Shown: positions 1 to 7,210, counted from the stretch's first letter. The stretch is DNA of 15,441 nucleotides from Tepidisphaeraceae bacterium (GCA_025450555.1 JANWHF010000183.1:1-15441), one strand, 5' to 3'. A program made the numbers and translations. Notes: generated from the sequence alone by a model not told the origin.

Positions 1-30
1 CTCCATTGCTTCACTTCCTCCGGAGGCCCA

Positions 31-891
31 ATGACCACATCGGCGCCGCCGCCTGATCTCAGCGCAAATCCGTCAGACTTGGAAATTTCCTGCCCGCTCT
101 GTGAATACAACCTGCGCGGCTTATCTGAGCCGCGGTGCCCGGAGTGCGGCTACCAATTCGTCTGGGCGGAATTAATCGAGGCCATGCGCATTGCGCATCC
201 TTACCTGTTTGAAGTTCAGCGACGCAAAGTCTGGTCCTTCTGGAAAACTCTCATTGGCGGCCTGCTCCCCGGCCGCTTTTGGAAAAAGCTCAAGCCCGCC
301 CACGCCGGTAATCTTCGCCGGTTATTTCTGTATTGGCTCATCACGCTGCTGGTTGGATGTGCTGCGGCGGTGGCGCTGGACCAGGTAGTGAATGCTTCGC
401 TTCCGACGCTGGCTCGCTACACGACCAATGCTTACCCCGATTCGGTGGACATGGAGATCGGATTCTACAGTTTCTATTTTCAAGTTGGCGAAGTTGCAAT
501 CATCTATGCCGGCACGGTCCTGATCTGGCCCGTGGCTACGTTTTTGACGCTACTGATTTTTCAGCAGTCGATGGCCCGCGCCAAAATCCGCACGCACCAT
601 CTCCTTCGCTGCGTGATCTACAGTGCCGATGTTGTGACTTGGGGGTCGCTTTTCTGCATGGCAGCCCTGGCGGCTTATGCCGCCCTGGTGTTCGGCGGCG
701 GCCAAGGTTTCAGCGCCCTTGAAGTTTACCTGTATACCTGCACCGCGATTGTGGCCATCTTCTGCATCCGCCTGGGCGTGGCGTTACATTCTTATCTCCA
801 AATGGATCGACCATTCTGGACGGTCCTGGCGACGCAGGTGTTGGTTGCCCTTGCCATTGTCACCGCGCTGGTACTCGCATCAGTGGCGTAG
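31..891 (+). CDS. Zinc-ribbon multi-pass membrane protein, function unknown
   Basis: The 286-residue protein has a cytoplasmic-looking N-terminal zinc ribbon, with Cys21 and Cys24 (CPLC) and Cys36 and Cys39 (CPEC). A short amphipathic stretch follows, and then about five hydrophobic segments near residues 98-117, 150-178, 200-224, 230-250 and 262-285. The pattern CPxCxYxLRGL...CPECG is very common in planctomycete hypothetical membrane proteins. I recognise the type but know of no assigned function. The start is well supported: GGAGG at 22-26 lies four bases before the ATG. The next gene begins 27 bp downstream on the same strand and also encodes a small membrane protein, so the two may be co-transcribed. 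A metal-binding or sensing role for the ribbon is inference; no catalytic motif is visible. Confidence 0.85.
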   Translation: MTTSAPPPDLSANPSDLEISCPLCEYNLRGLSEPRCPECGYQFVWAELIEAMRIAHPYLFEVQRRKVWSFWKTLIGGLLPGRFWKKLKPAHAGNLRRLFLYWLITLLVGCAAAVALDQVVNASLPTLARYTTNAYPDSVDMEIGFYSFYFQVGEVAIIYAGTVLIWPVATFLTLLIFQQSMARAKIRTHHLLRCVIYSADVVTWGSLFCMAALAAYAALVFGGGQGFSALEVYLYTCTAIVAIFCIRLGVALHSYLQMDRPFWTVLATQVLVALAIVTALVLASVA

Positions 892-918
892 ATCTATGGA
901 CAATTCCAACCGATAGTC

Positions 919-1233
919 ATGAGCAGTGCATGGCTGCCTCGCACCGACGCCGTTACCATCAGGCGAATGCCGCGAAGATGGATCACCGTAACGCTGCTCT
1001 TGCTGGGCATACCGATCTCTCTATTGGCAACCGCTGGAATAGGGTTTGGGTTTGGGACCGCGATTGCTACCCTGACAACACCGTCTAAACAGGCACTGTT
1101 TACTTCAAACCTAAGTGTGTGGGGAATGGCTGTAGTCTATGTCAATCTCTACATCGTTTGGACATGGTTGGTCTTGAGACGAAAGCAGCGCAAGCAAGCG
1201 GCTGGATTTGATGTGTTGCCGCGAAAGCCATAA
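919..1233 (+). CDS. Small two-helix membrane protein, function unknown
   Basis: The 104-residue protein has two clear hydrophobic helices, near residues 22-45 and 66-86. Arg-rich sequence precedes helix 1 (RRMPRRW) and a Lys/Arg-rich tail follows helix 2 (RRKQRKQ). By the positive-inside rule both ends should be cytoplasmic. I do not recognise a family. The start is uncertain: no Shine-Dalgarno is visible before 919. An in-frame ATG at 967 has a weak AGG three bases upstream and would give an 88-residue protein starting MPRRW just before helix 1. The gene follows the zinc-ribbon membrane protein by 27 bp, which suggests an operon. It converges on the SDR gene, with only 21 bp between the two stop codons and no visible terminator. 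Confidence 0.6.
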   Translation: MSSAWLPRTDAVTIRRMPRRWITVTLLLLGIPISLLATAGIGFGFGTAIATLTTPSKQALFTSNLSVWGMAVVYVNLYIVWTWLVLRRKQRKQAAGFDVLPRKP

Positions 1234-1254
1234 AGCTGCTGTCCGCGCTCGCAA

Positions 1255-2049
1255 TTACAGCGCCGCCTGGACCACGCCGCCTTCGGCGCGAACGGCGGCG
1301 CCGTTGATGGCGGACGCAAGCGGACTGGCGACGAAGGCGACAACCTGCGCGATCTCGGCTGGCTGCTCGAATCGCTTCAACAGCGATGTCGGGCGCACGC
1401 TGGCAAAGAAATCGCGCTCGATGGTTGCTTGATCGACGCCCCGGCTGGCGGCCATCTGAGACACAAATGTTTCCACGCCTTCCGATTTGGTCGGGCCGGC
1501 CAGCACGGAATTGACGGTGACGCCGGTGCCTTTGGTCAGCTCCGCCATCCCCCGCGCGACGGCGATCTGCGCGGTTTTGGTCATGCCGTAATGAATCATC
1601 TCGGCGGGAATCTGCACCGCCGACTCGCTGGAAATAAAGATGACTCGCCCCCAGTTTGCCGACAGCATGCGCGGAAAATAGTGGCGAGCGAGTCGAATCC
1701 CACTCAGCACATTCGTTTCAAAAAAGCGCAGCCAATCGCTGTCTGGAATCTCTGCAAAGGGCTTGGGCTCGAATATGCCCATGTTGTTCACGAGAATGTC
1801 GAGCGTGGGAACTTCCGCGATCACCTGATTGGCGCCGGCGGCGGTGGATAGATCGGCGGCCACGCCACGGAGCTTCGCGTTGCTGGCTGTTTTTCGAATC
1901 GAAGCGATCGCCTTCTCAACACGCTGGCTTGTTCGTCCATTGACGATGACTTCCGCCCCCTCCCGCGCCAGCGCCTCGGCGATTGCCAGGCCGATGCCCG
2001 CGGTCGAGCCGGTGACGAGTGCGGTTTTGCCTTGAAGTTGCAGGTCCAT
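1255..2049 (-). CDS. SDR family NAD(P)-dependent oxidoreductase
   Basis: This is a 264-residue classical short-chain dehydrogenase, the usual length for the family. The nucleotide-binding motif TGSTAGIG spans residues 13-20, NNMG spans 88-91, and the catalytic set is Ser141, Tyr154 and Lys158 (YGMTK). The C-terminus (SPLASAINGAAVRAEGG) is the normal SDR ending. N37-G38-R39 after strand 2 is compatible with NADP(H), but this is inference. The substrate cannot be deduced. The reading frame extends upstream to 2109, but the start at 2049 is clearly better: AAGGAG lies seven bases before this ATG, and homology begins at once (MDLQLQGKTALVTG). The gene is transcribed divergently from the small gene at 2151 and stands alone on its strand, so no pathway can be read from context. 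Confidence 0.93.
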   Translation of the reverse strand: MDLQLQGKTALVTGSTAGIGLAIAEALAREGAEVIVNGRTSQRVEKAIASIRKTASNAKLRGVAADLSTAAGANQVIAEVPTLDILVNNMGIFEPKPFAEIPDSDWLRFFETNVLSGIRLARHYFPRMLSANWGRVIFISSESAVQIPAEMIHYGMTKTAQIAVARGMAELTKGTGVTVNSVLAGPTKSEGVETFVSQMAASRGVDQATIERDFFASVRPTSLLKRFEQPAEIAQVVAFVASPLASAINGAAVRAEGGVVQAAL

Positions 2050-2150
2050 TTTGAATCTCCTTCCATGGTTCAGGTTTGCTGTGAACCATTCTAGGAACTC
2101 CGAGCACACGATTGCAGAAATCTACTGGTCGATGGCAATGGACGGAACCT

Positions 2151-2414
2151 ATGCGCGTGCCTGATGTGTATCCAATCCTTTGCGATAAGCTAAGGGCATT
2201 GCAGGCGCTGCCGTACGCGAAATTGCAAGAGATGATTGATGTAATGCCGACCAGCATTCCAATCGACATAATGAATGAGGCAATCACAATCGAGGTGAGG
2301 GTCGAATGGACGGATCAGCGCAAGAGAGGGATGAGGATCACGGCGACGGCATTTGGATCGAGCTGTTTTCGGATGGAACGAACGAGTGAATCAGTGCTCG
2401 TTGAGCCGGATTGA
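2151..2414 (+). CDS. Small protein of unknown function
   Basis: The 87-residue soluble protein has no signal peptide or membrane segment. The N-terminal third looks helical (LRALQALPYAKLQEMID). The middle looks like beta strands (ITIEVRVEW, MRITATAF). I do not recognise a named family. The helix followed by an IEVxVxW strand resembles a type of small hypothetical protein I associate with planctomycetes, but that is a loose impression. The frame is open from a TTG at 2112, which would give 100 residues. I prefer the ATG at 2151, although its ribosome-binding site (GGACGG) is poor. The gene fills the space between the divergent SDR gene and the convergent HAD gene, and nothing overlaps it on the other strand. 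This supports it being real, but it could be a decayed gene. Confidence 0.5.
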   Translation: MRVPDVYPILCDKLRALQALPYAKLQEMIDVMPTSIPIDIMNEAITIEVRVEWTDQRKRGMRITATAFGSSCFRMERTSESVLVEPD

Positions 2415-2441
2415 GATCTTACTCCACATGTTCGAAATGGC

Positions 2442-3098
2442 TCATTCCAGACTCACTCCTTCAACTTTCCGAATATGCGCCGTCGCATCCAGGAGATTGG
2501 CAGCGACGTAATCCACGAATGAAAAATCCTGCCTGCGCGTATGCTCCGATGGAATCGCAATGACATATGCGCCGGCATTTTTCCCGGCACGGGCGCCGTT
2601 CGAGGAATCTTCGAGCACGAAACATTCGTCCGGCTTGAGGCCGAGCTTCGCAATCGCTTTGAGATAGATTTCCGGATCGGGCTTGCCGCGCGAGATGTCG
2701 TCTGAGGTTTGAAGCGCGCTGAAATATCGCGCCAGACCAAGCCGCTCGAGGACTACATTCAAAAACCGGCTCGGCGCGCTCGTGGCGATCGCCAGCTTGA
2801 AATGCGGATGCAAGGCTTCGAGCGTTTCATACAGGCCCGGCATCGGCTCGATGCCCGCCTGCATCGCCCGCTCGACGCGTGCCTCGCGCATTTCCAGCAA
2901 TTCCTGCGGCGACTGACTCAATCCCAGCGCCTGACGATACAGCGCGACCGATTCCAGCGGCGCGCGTCCCATCATGTCGCCGAGTGTTTCGTCCGACAGC
3001 GTCTTGCCAAATTCGCGGGCCATCTCCCGGCCGACAGCCCAGTAAATCTTCTCGCTGTCGATCATCAGCCCGTCCATGTCAAACACCACCGCGCGCAT
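2442..3098 (-). CDS. HAD-superfamily phosphatase / phosphomutase (subfamily IA)
   Basis: The 218-residue protein carries all four HAD motifs. Motif I is DMDG with nucleophile Asp7 and acid/base Asp9, motif II is ATSAPS (Thr106/Ser107), motif III is Lys139 in RGKPDPEIY, and motif IV is LEDSSNGARAGKNAG (Glu163-Asp164). A helical cap inserted between motifs I and II (about residues 15-85) marks it as the beta-phosphoglucomutase / sugar-phosphate phosphatase type. It probably hydrolyses or isomerises a small cytosolic phosphorylated metabolite; the substrate is unknown. The open frame runs upstream to 3443, but that part overlaps the response-regulator gene and is not protein-like. The start at 3098 has GGAG five bases before the ATG and leads straight into motif I. 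It lies 104 bp downstream of the response regulator on the same strand. Confidence 0.92.
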   Translation of the reverse strand: MRAVVFDMDGLMIDSEKIYWAVGREMAREFGKTLSDETLGDMMGRAPLESVALYRQALGLSQSPQELLEMREARVERAMQAGIEPMPGLYETLEALHPHFKLAIATSAPSRFLNVVLERLGLARYFSALQTSDDISRGKPDPEIYLKAIAKLGLKPDECFVLEDSSNGARAGKNAGAYVIAIPSEHTRRQDFSFVDYVAANLLDATAHIRKVEGVSLE

Positions 3099-3202
3099 CG
3101 CCGCTCCGGTTTGGGGCTGCGAAGTGTACGGGTCATGGATGATTTGGAGAAGAGATGGAGCAAAAGATTTGGAAGCGCCAAGAGCATGATTTCTGGTTTT
3201 CT

Positions 3203-3892
3203 CTACGGCAGCAACCCCTGCCTCTGGTACTGTCCAAGGCGATAATAGAGCTTGCGAAGACTGATGCCCAATTCCGCGGCGGTGGCGTTGCGCTTGCCGC
3301 CGTTCTTGTTCAAAACGGCAAGGATGTGGCGCTGCTCGATTTCCTCCAGCGAAGTAGACGATGCATCCTGCTGCGCAACCGTCACCGTCTTTCGCGGTGT
3401 CTGCAGCGCTTCGGAAATCTCGGGGAGCCTTGGTCGTGGACATCGGCTGCGCGCCCGCTCCAGCGCGCGCTCCAGGCTGCCCATCGAGCAGGGCTTATTG
3501 AGATAATCCACCACTTCCAGATGAATTGCCTTGCGGGCCGTTTCCAGATCGCCGGTACTGGCCAGCAGAATCGCCTGAATCTGTGAGCCGCGCTTGCGAA
3601 GCTGCGAGAGCATTTCAAGTCCGTTGATGCCTGGCAGATCGACATCGAACACCACAATGTCAAATCGCCGCTCTTCGATATAGCGCAGCGCCGTTTCCGC
3701 GCTGCCGATCGCGGTCGCGGCAAATCCCATGTCGCGAATCGACCGCTCGAGCTGATCGCGCGTGCGCGCATGGCCTTCGACGATCAGCACCTGCCGACCC
3801 GGCAGGCCAATCAGCCCTGCCGTTCGCCGGCCCAGCGCGCTTGCGTCATCCAGTTCTGTGCTTACATCGCTTGTCATTTCCAGGATTTGCAT
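3203..3892 (-). CDS. Response regulator with receiver domain and Fis-type HTH
   Basis: The 229-residue protein has a receiver domain at about residues 33-148 and a C-terminal Fis-like helix-turn-helix at about 183-225 (AVLNKNGGKRNATAAELGIS, then LRKLYYRL). There is no sigma-54 AAA domain between them, so the layout is that of RegA/ActR/PrrA-like regulators. The predicted phospho-acceptor is Asp83 in FDVDLPG, and Lys133 in NKP is the conserved lysine. The acidic pocket is odd: the usual D-D/E-D pair is replaced by Glu39-Gly40 (VLIVEGH). The first about 32 residues are a poorly conserved extension. I chose the ATG at 3892 because GAGG (GGTGAGGTG) lies just upstream. ATGs at 3964 and 3877 are alternatives. 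No histidine kinase gene is in the window, so it is an orphan here. The HAD gene follows 104 bp downstream. Confidence 0.9.
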   Translation of the reverse strand: MQILEMTSDVSTELDDASALGRRTAGLIGLPGRQVLIVEGHARTRDQLERSIRDMGFAATAIGSAETALRYIEERRFDIVVFDVDLPGINGLEMLSQLRKRGSQIQAILLASTGDLETARKAIHLEVVDYLNKPCSMGSLERALERARSRCPRPRLPEISEALQTPRKTVTVAQQDASSTSLEEIEQRHILAVLNKNGGKRNATAAELGISLRKLYYRLGQYQRQGLLP

Positions 3893-4152
3893 GGACACCT
3901 CACCACAAATCGCGGCGCCTGCATGTCTAACCAGCAGGCCCAACAAAAAATTCCCGCACTCCATGCCCGCGGCAAGCAGCAGCGCAAAGCGTCGCCCTGG
4001 CTAACCTTGCGGCGGCGTCAATTTATTCCTGGAAAAGAAGAAAACTGAGATTGCATTAGGCAGACCAATGCACAGGAATGCAGTGGCCGCGTTCGGTGAA
4101 TCGTCGCTAGGAAGCCACCGCGACACTGGACGTAGGTTTTGCAGGGATTAAA

Positions 4153-4225
4153 TGGGCAGGGCCGGGATTGAACCGGCGACACATGGATTTTCAGTCCATT
4201 GCTCTACCAACTGAGCTACCTGCCC
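4153..4225 (-). tRNA. tRNA-Phe (GAA)
   Basis: A 73-nt cloverleaf can be folded by eye. The acceptor stem is GGGCAGG/CCTGCCC (7 of 7 pairs) with discriminator A. The D-arm contains TAGCTCAGTTGGTAGAGCA. The anticodon stem is ATGGA/TCCAT around the loop CTGAAAA, and the T-arm is GCCGG/CCGGC around TTCAATC. The anticodon is GAA, read at 4192-4190. The 3' CCA is not encoded (the next bases are TTT), so it must be added by the CCA-adding enzyme. The gene lies between nadB and the response regulator and appears to be transcribed from its own promoter (4242-4269). Confidence 0.97.
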
Positions 4226-4241
4226 GAATCGGGACCGGCGG

Positions 4242-4269
4242 ATTTTATGCGGCAAGGGGCGATTTTCAA
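4242..4269 (-). promoter_or_regulatory. Sigma-70-type promoter of tRNA-Phe
   Basis: On the - strand, TTGAAA (4269-4264) is followed by a 16-bp spacer and TAAAAT (4247-4242). Each hexamer matches the sigma-70 consensus at five of six positions. The -10 ends 16 bp before the tRNA 5' end, which leaves a leader of about 8-10 nt. It lies in the 86-bp gap after the nadB stop codon, so the tRNA need not depend on readthrough from nadB. This is a visual match only. Confidence 0.6.
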
Positions 4270-4311
4270 GCAAGCCGCCCTCAAACCAGAACTGGCCGCG
4301 AATGACGCCTC

Positions 4312-5982
4312 TTAATCTCGAATCGGCTCGCGAATGGGGTCGGCAGCCGATCGTCGCCACAGAAGATGCAGCCGCCAGTGGGCATCATCGCGATCGGGAT
4401 GGTCCAGCCGGTAGTGCGCGCCGCGCGATTCGCTGCGCATCCGGGCCGCGGCGGTGATCAGCGAGCAGACGGTCAGCATGTTCTGCAATTCCCACCCGGC
4501 GATGGCTGCCTCGCGCGACTGAGATGGATCGAAGCTCTTGTCCATCACATATCGGCTCCAGAAATCGACGATTTCGACTGTTTCCGCGAGCCGATCGCCT
4601 GTGCGCTCGATGCCGACATTGCGCCACATCAGGCTCCGCAGACTGCTCTTGATATCGCTGAGGTCCAGCTCAGTGCGCACCGATGGATTGACCTTGTGTT
4701 CGAGATTCTGCGGGAACTTGATTGTCTCCTGTTTGACGGCACGAGCCGCATGCACGCCGGCCCGGGCTCCGAAGGCCAGGCCTTCGAGCAATGAATTGCT
4801 TCCCAAACGATTTGCGCCGTGCAGGCCAGAGCACCCCGCTTCTCCCACTGCATAAAGCCCCGCAAAGCTGGATTGTCCATTCAAATCCGCATCAACCCCG
4901 CCGATCATGTAGTGGGCCGCCGGTTGAACGGGAATCAGATCGTGCGTGATATCGATCCCGAATTCATCCGTCAGCATCGCGAGCTGCGGAAAGCGTTCAC
5001 GGAAATGGGTTGGCTCCAGATGGCGCACATCCAGGTAGACGTGCGTGAAATGGGTTTTGCGAATCTGCTCGACGATGGAGCGACTTACCACATCGCGCGG
5101 CGCAAGCTCCGCCATCGGGTGATAGTCGGGCATGAAGCGCTTGCCGTTGCGATCCAATAAGTAAGCCCCTTCACCGCGAACCGCTTCGGTGATCAGCGCT
5201 CGGCTCGAGCCGGCGATGTATAACGTCGTCGGATGGAACTGCACCATTTCCATGTCCTGCAGCGTCGCGCCGGCGCGATAGGCCATCGCATGGCCGTCGG
5301 CGGTGGCGATTTTGGGATTGGTGCTCTCGCGATAAAGCTGGCCCGCCCCGCCGCTGGCGAGAATCGTCTGCCGGGCCCAGATGAGATGGACCTGATCGTT
5401 GATCAGCGCCAGAGCGCCGACGCAGCGATTTTCATCCGTGATCAGATCGATCACAAATGTGTTTTCCGAAACGCGAATCGATTCGCGCCCGCGCACGGCT
5501 CGGATCAGCGTCTGCGCCAGCTCCTTTCCCGTCGCGTCTCCATAGGCATGAAGAATGCGAGCGAAAGAGTGGCCGCCTTCGAGCGTGAACGCTAATCCCA
5601 GCGCCTTGGCCGGGTCCTTGTCGAAATTCGCACCCCATTCCAGCAGTTCCAGCACGCGCTGCGGCCCCTCCTTGATGACCACCTCAACCGCCTCGTGATC
5701 GCAAAGCCCCGCCCCGCCTTTTTCCGTGTCGGCCACGTGCGATTCATAACTGTCGGCCGGCTGCAACACCGCCGCGATGCCGCCTTGCGCATACCAGGTG
5801 TTGGACTGGTTGATCGTGTCCTTGGCCAGCAGCAGCACGTCCGCCCCATCGTCTGCCGCCGCGATGGCCGCGCGAAGGCCGGCAACGCCCCCGCCGATGA
5901 CCAGCACGTCAGCAAACTGCTGCGGCAGCCTCGCGGCCTTGAACGGAATCAAATAGCGGCGCTGCTTAATGTGTTCGAGCAT
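4312..5982 (-). CDS. nadB: L-aspartate oxidase (NadB)
   Basis: The enzyme oxidises L-aspartate to iminoaspartate, the first step of de novo NAD synthesis, before NadA makes quinolinate. It is a cytosolic FAD flavoprotein. The 556-residue sequence is of family length and collinear. It shows the FAD dinucleotide fold (VLVIGGGVAGL, residues 26-36), SNTWYAQGGIAAVL, the HPTTLY segment, APRDVVSR, PAAHYMIGGVDAD, the GLHGANRLGSNSLLEGLAFG signature, and the C-terminal SRGAHYRLDHPDRDD. These separate it from succinate dehydrogenase and fumarate reductase flavoproteins, which share the fold. The N-terminal about 24 residues before the FAD strand are a short extension. The ATG at 5982 has no clear Shine-Dalgarno. 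nadA and nadC are not in the window. The 5' flank is the inverted-repeat element, and tRNA-Phe lies 86 bp downstream. Confidence 0.96.
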   Translation of the reverse strand: MLEHIKQRRYLIPFKAARLPQQFADVLVIGGGVAGLRAAIAAADDGADVLLLAKDTINQSNTWYAQGGIAAVLQPADSYESHVADTEKGGAGLCDHEAVEVVIKEGPQRVLELLEWGANFDKDPAKALGLAFTLEGGHSFARILHAYGDATGKELAQTLIRAVRGRESIRVSENTFVIDLITDENRCVGALALINDQVHLIWARQTILASGGAGQLYRESTNPKIATADGHAMAYRAGATLQDMEMVQFHPTTLYIAGSSRALITEAVRGEGAYLLDRNGKRFMPDYHPMAELAPRDVVSRSIVEQIRKTHFTHVYLDVRHLEPTHFRERFPQLAMLTDEFGIDITHDLIPVQPAAHYMIGGVDADLNGQSSFAGLYAVGEAGCSGLHGANRLGSNSLLEGLAFGARAGVHAARAVKQETIKFPQNLEHKVNPSVRTELDLSDIKSSLRSLMWRNVGIERTGDRLAETVEIVDFWSRYVMDKSFDPSQSREAAIAGWELQNMLTVCSLITAAARMRSESRGAHYRLDHPDRDDAHWRLHLLWRRSAADPIREPIRD

Positions 5983-6039
5983 TGATCGAAGTATATGCGG
6001 ATTTTCGCCTGTCGCGAGAAGAAGAGAAGAGATTCACCA

Positions 6040-6076
6040 CGGAGACACGGAGACACGGAGACACGGAGACACGGAG
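6040..6076 (+). repeat. Tandem CGGAGACA octamer, about 4.6 copies
   Basis: Exact units start at 6040, 6048, 6056 and 6064, followed by a partial CGGAG at 6072. The array sits inside the left outer arm of the inverted-repeat element. The mirror array in the right arm (6339-6362) has about two units fewer, as expected if copy number changes by slippage. Confidence 0.9.
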
Positions 6077-6167
6077 GTCAGGTTCTGCTGATACCGCGGA
6101 CCGTTGCGAGGGACAGCTTTAAATTTGATATTTCGGATATGCCCTTCACGATTTCCAATCGCACTTA

Positions 6168-6258
6168 GCGCCAAGGGCGCCAAGGAGCCAAGATCGCCAA
6201 GAAAAATTCTCGTAGGATTGTTCTTGGCGCCCTTGGCATTCTTGGCGCACTTGGCGCG
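6168..6258. repeat. Inner hairpin of CGCCAAG-type tandem units
   Basis: The left half (6168-6205) carries four imperfect units built on GCCAAG with variable 2-3-bp linkers. The right half (6221-6258) carries the complementary CTTGGC units. The halves pair over about 36 positions with a few mismatches and one or two single-base gaps, around an unpaired centre near 6206-6220. It is the core of the larger inverted-repeat element and could form a strong cruciform or RNA stem. It is not followed by a clear T-tract on either strand, so a simple intrinsic terminator is not the obvious reading. Confidence 0.8.
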
Positions 6259-6372
6259 AAACGGAGGACCGCCAGCGGACAGAAACACAATTCAAATCAG
6301 GGCTCCCCGCGTCGGCCCCTATTTCAGCAGAACCATACCTCCGTGTCTCCGTGCCTCCGTGGTGAATCCTCT

Positions 6373-7185
6373 TCATAGCTTGCCGTAAAAGATGTTTGTA
6401 TTGTAATTCATTCGAACGCAATCATTATGCACGTGTTTACGAAAGAGGTCCATCGCCGCTTCGATCAGGCGATCTTGCAGGGGGTGATCGGGGCCGGGCA
6501 TGTGGGAGATGGATAGAAGGCGGTCGATGAGGCCCTGGGCATCGAGGTTCTGATGGTTGGGCAACGATGTTAATTCGCAGTGCGATGGAGCAAAGAAAGC
6601 ATGAATCGACGCCGGCTCGACCGCATCCACTCGCGCGCGGGCGGCGGGTTCGTCGAGGCTGTGGCGATCGACCAGTTGCTGATATTCGATGGCAAACAGG
6701 TCATCGCGCCGCCGTTCGTTCCAGATGAGAATGACCATGCCGCCAATGTTTGACGACGATTGGCTCAGGATGCGGGCAAATTCTTTTCGCGTGGTCATCG
6801 GCTCAAACCAGTGAAACGCCTGGCCGGCGGTAATGAAATCGACACCGCTGTCGGCAAGCGTCGTCGCCTCGGCGGTCGCATCGATGCTGTGGAAATTTGG
6901 ATACTTGCCCAGCCACGATTCGGCAGCGCCGCGCATCGCGGCATTGGGCTCGATCGCATAGACAACGTTGCCGTTGCTCAGAAAACATTCGGTGAGGAAG
7001 CCGGTGCCCGAGCCGGCATCGGCGATGACATGTGCGGGCGTCAGACCAAGTTTTCCCGATAAAAATGGGATCAGGTTTTGCGGATAGCGCGGCCTGCCTC
7101 GCAAATATGCCGCGGCGCGACCGGAGAATCGTTCGGTGGGTTTTGCAGGAAAGCCAGCCGCGGAGATGTCCGTTGAATCGGCCAT
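6373..7185 (-). CDS. Class I SAM-dependent methyltransferase
   Basis: The 270-residue cytosolic protein has a Rossmann methyltransferase fold. Motif I is DAGSGTG (residues 56-62), the acidic residue at the end of strand 2 is Glu79 (YAIEPN), and AGQAFHWF (residues 120-127) is the post-motif segment typical of the Methyltransf_11/25 group. The N-terminal FSGRAAAYLRGRPRYP segment is also characteristic of this group. The methyl acceptor cannot be told. The C-terminus (NIFYGKL) looks like a natural family ending, so the gene is intact even though its stop codon lies in the last bases of the inverted-repeat element. The ATG at 7185 has no Shine-Dalgarno, but it is the only Met before motif I. The gene follows eboE by 25 bp on the same strand, which suggests co-transcription. 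Confidence 0.9.
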   Translation of the reverse strand: MADSTDISAAGFPAKPTERFSGRAAAYLRGRPRYPQNLIPFLSGKLGLTPAHVIADAGSGTGFLTECFLSNGNVVYAIEPNAAMRGAAESWLGKYPNFHSIDATAEATTLADSGVDFITAGQAFHWFEPMTTRKEFARILSQSSSNIGGMVILIWNERRRDDLFAIEYQQLVDRHSLDEPAARARVDAVEPASIHAFFAPSHCELTSLPNHQNLDAQGLIDRLLSISHMPGPDHPLQDRLIEAAMDLFRKHVHNDCVRMNYNTNIFYGKL

Positions 7186-7210
7186 GCGGCGGATTGTAGC
7201 TTCCCAGTCG

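Larger units (their letters stand above)
6026..6375. repeat. Nested long inverted-repeat element with tandem octamers
   Basis: The 390-bp gap between nadB and the methyltransferase gene is almost entirely one imperfect inverted repeat. The outer left arm (6026-6091) starts GAAGAGATTCACCACGGAG and ends GGTTCTGCTGA. The outer right arm (6324-6375) is its reverse complement with small gaps. Inside the arms are tandem CGGAGACA octamers: about 4.6 copies on the left (6040-6076) and 2.6 on the right (6339-6362). An inner pair of arms (6168-6205 and 6221-6258) consists of CGCCAAG-type tandem units and closes on a loop of about 15 bp. The segments between outer and inner arms also show traces of complementarity. 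No protein is credible here. Similar motifs are, from memory, common intergenic repeats in planctomycete and other environmental genomes. Possible roles include a non-autonomous mobile element or an RNA hairpin. Confidence 0.75.

Noticed and set aside
3099..3443. N-terminal extension fusing the HAD protein to upstream sequence
   Set aside because: The extension overlaps the response-regulator coding region in another frame, and a good Shine-Dalgarno with motif I at once supports the start at 3098.
4085..4135. Stem-like GTCGC...GCGAC sequence downstream of tRNA-Phe as a terminator
   Set aside because: The stem is only 5 bp with a 12-base loop and no T-tract follows on the - strand.
6034..6421. 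Reading frames of 84-94 codons across the inverted-repeat element, on both strands
   Set aside because: They translate the tandem repeats (AKCAKNAKGAK, HHGGTETRR) and have no family-like features. Such frames are, from memory, a frequent source of spurious hypothetical proteins.
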